64,000 bases of DNA from Roseiarcus sp963721905 (lineage in GTDB: Bacteria > Pseudomonadota > Alphaproteobacteria > Rhizobiales > Beijerinckiaceae), in the NCBI GenBank assembly GCA_963721905.1, contig CAVRMF010000001.1, positions 1 to 64,000 on the forward strand. Reading direction: 5' to 3'. Within the stretch, counting starts at the first letter, position 1. Every line of letters starts with the position of its first letter. This document shows, piece by piece, positions 63,764-64,000 of this stretch. The notes under the pieces are model-generated. The model did not search any database and was not told the origin of the DNA. It saw only the letters and a list, made by a program, of their open reading frames with translations. The position numbers and the translations under genes are program-made.

Positions 63764-64000
63764 TCACGCGTCGCCCACGATCCACCCGGCAATCCGCTCA
63801 TAAACATCCCGCCGGCTCAGCAAATCTAGGTGCCCCGTTTCGCAAGCGATCCATTGCCGGCCGGCGGGAAAGTCGAGCACCCGCGCCGGGTCTCTGTGGC
63901 GGCCCAGTGCGCTAGCGACAGGGACGAGGCCGTCGCCGATGAGGCGGTCCTTGAGGCCGCCGACGGAGCTGGCCGTCGTCGCGGCGACCGCGTAGCAGGC
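63764..64000 (-). CDS. Alpha/beta hydrolase, C-terminal part (runs off window)
   Basis: The 78 visible residues end with GDGLVPVASALGRH, then WIACETGHLDLLSRRDVYER and IAGWIVGDA before a TGA at 63764. This is the Asp and His end of the catalytic triad of a serine hydrolase (GHLDLL). The start and nucleophile lie beyond 64000. It converges with the GMC gene by 8 nt and adds another hydrolase to the lipid island. Confidence 0.7.
   Translation of the reverse strand, partial: ACYAVAATTASSVGGLKDRLIGDGLVPVASALGRHRDPARVLDFPAGRQWIACETGHLDLLSRRDVYERIAGWIVGDA

Noticed and set aside
1..64000. CRISPR array or phage defence locus
   Set aside because: No evenly spaced direct repeats and no Cas, restriction or toxin-antitoxin signatures were seen. 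The EVE protein alone is not enough to claim defence.

Overview
The window is GC-rich bacterial chromosomal DNA, most likely from an alphaproteobacterium of the Hyphomicrobiales (Rhizobiales). Pointers are a long alphaproteobacterial-type L28, two different phasins, IS110/IS481/IS630/IS1380-type elements, and high-GC codon use with frequent GTG and TTG starts. The genus cannot be named from the sequence alone.

Layout. (1) 1-9.9 kb is a mobile-element region: a group II intron with its reverse transcriptase, an IS110 element, a second group II intron that seems to have lost its 5' part beside that IS110, a frameshifted second IS110, an IS1380 stub and an intact IS481 with terminal repeats. A CarS-like membrane enzyme and a metallophosphoesterase lie inside it as cargo. 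(2) 9.9-19.9 kb holds tRNA-Leu(CAA), a YqaA/DedA protein, dsbB, a short divergent SecY-like protein, a Kef-type antiporter, a pair of acyl-CoA dehydrogenases, eda, rpmB and yggS. (3) 20-29 kb holds a 1-Cys peroxiredoxin, a persulfide dioxygenase-rhodanese fusion, a zinc alcohol dehydrogenase, a GH13 enzyme, a phasin, an acyltransferase-3 protein, panE and a MaoC hydratase. (4) 29-42.6 kb holds a large cyclase/ATPase signalling protein, a B12-type radical SAM protein, a PfkB kinase, an SDR, a Rieske-FAD reductase clipped by an IS630 remnant, an isochorismatase-like protein, OsmC, a secreted protein behind a cyclase stub, and a BHMT-like methyltransferase. (5) 42.6-47 kb holds housekeeping genes (Smr, MltA, Tim44-like, gpsA, YciI, EVE). 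(6) 47-64 kb is a neutral-lipid island.

The lipid island is the most coherent system. It encodes an acyl-CoA ligase, a two-domain fatty acyl-CoA reductase of the Marinobacter type, two WS/DGAT wax ester/triacylglycerol synthases, several alpha/beta hydrolases, a patatin phospholipase, a PhaF/PhaI-type phasin, a TetR regulator, a GMC alcohol oxidoreductase and two uncharacterised proteins. Together they could activate fatty acids, reduce acyl-CoA to fatty alcohol, esterify it to wax, coat the droplets and hydrolyse them again. Four genes (54131 down to 49734) are packed with 4-nt overlaps or a 5-nt gap.

A caution applies throughout. At least eight otherwise conserved genes are broken by 1-nt indels, with recognisable protein continuing in the next frame. 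Affected are an IS110 transposase, acyl-CoA dehydrogenase 2, the acyltransferase, the radical SAM protein, the isochorismatase, a 165-residue protein, the acyl-CoA ligase and the fatty acyl-CoA reductase. This looks more like indel error in the assembly than decay. Such genes are given at full length with the break position stated.
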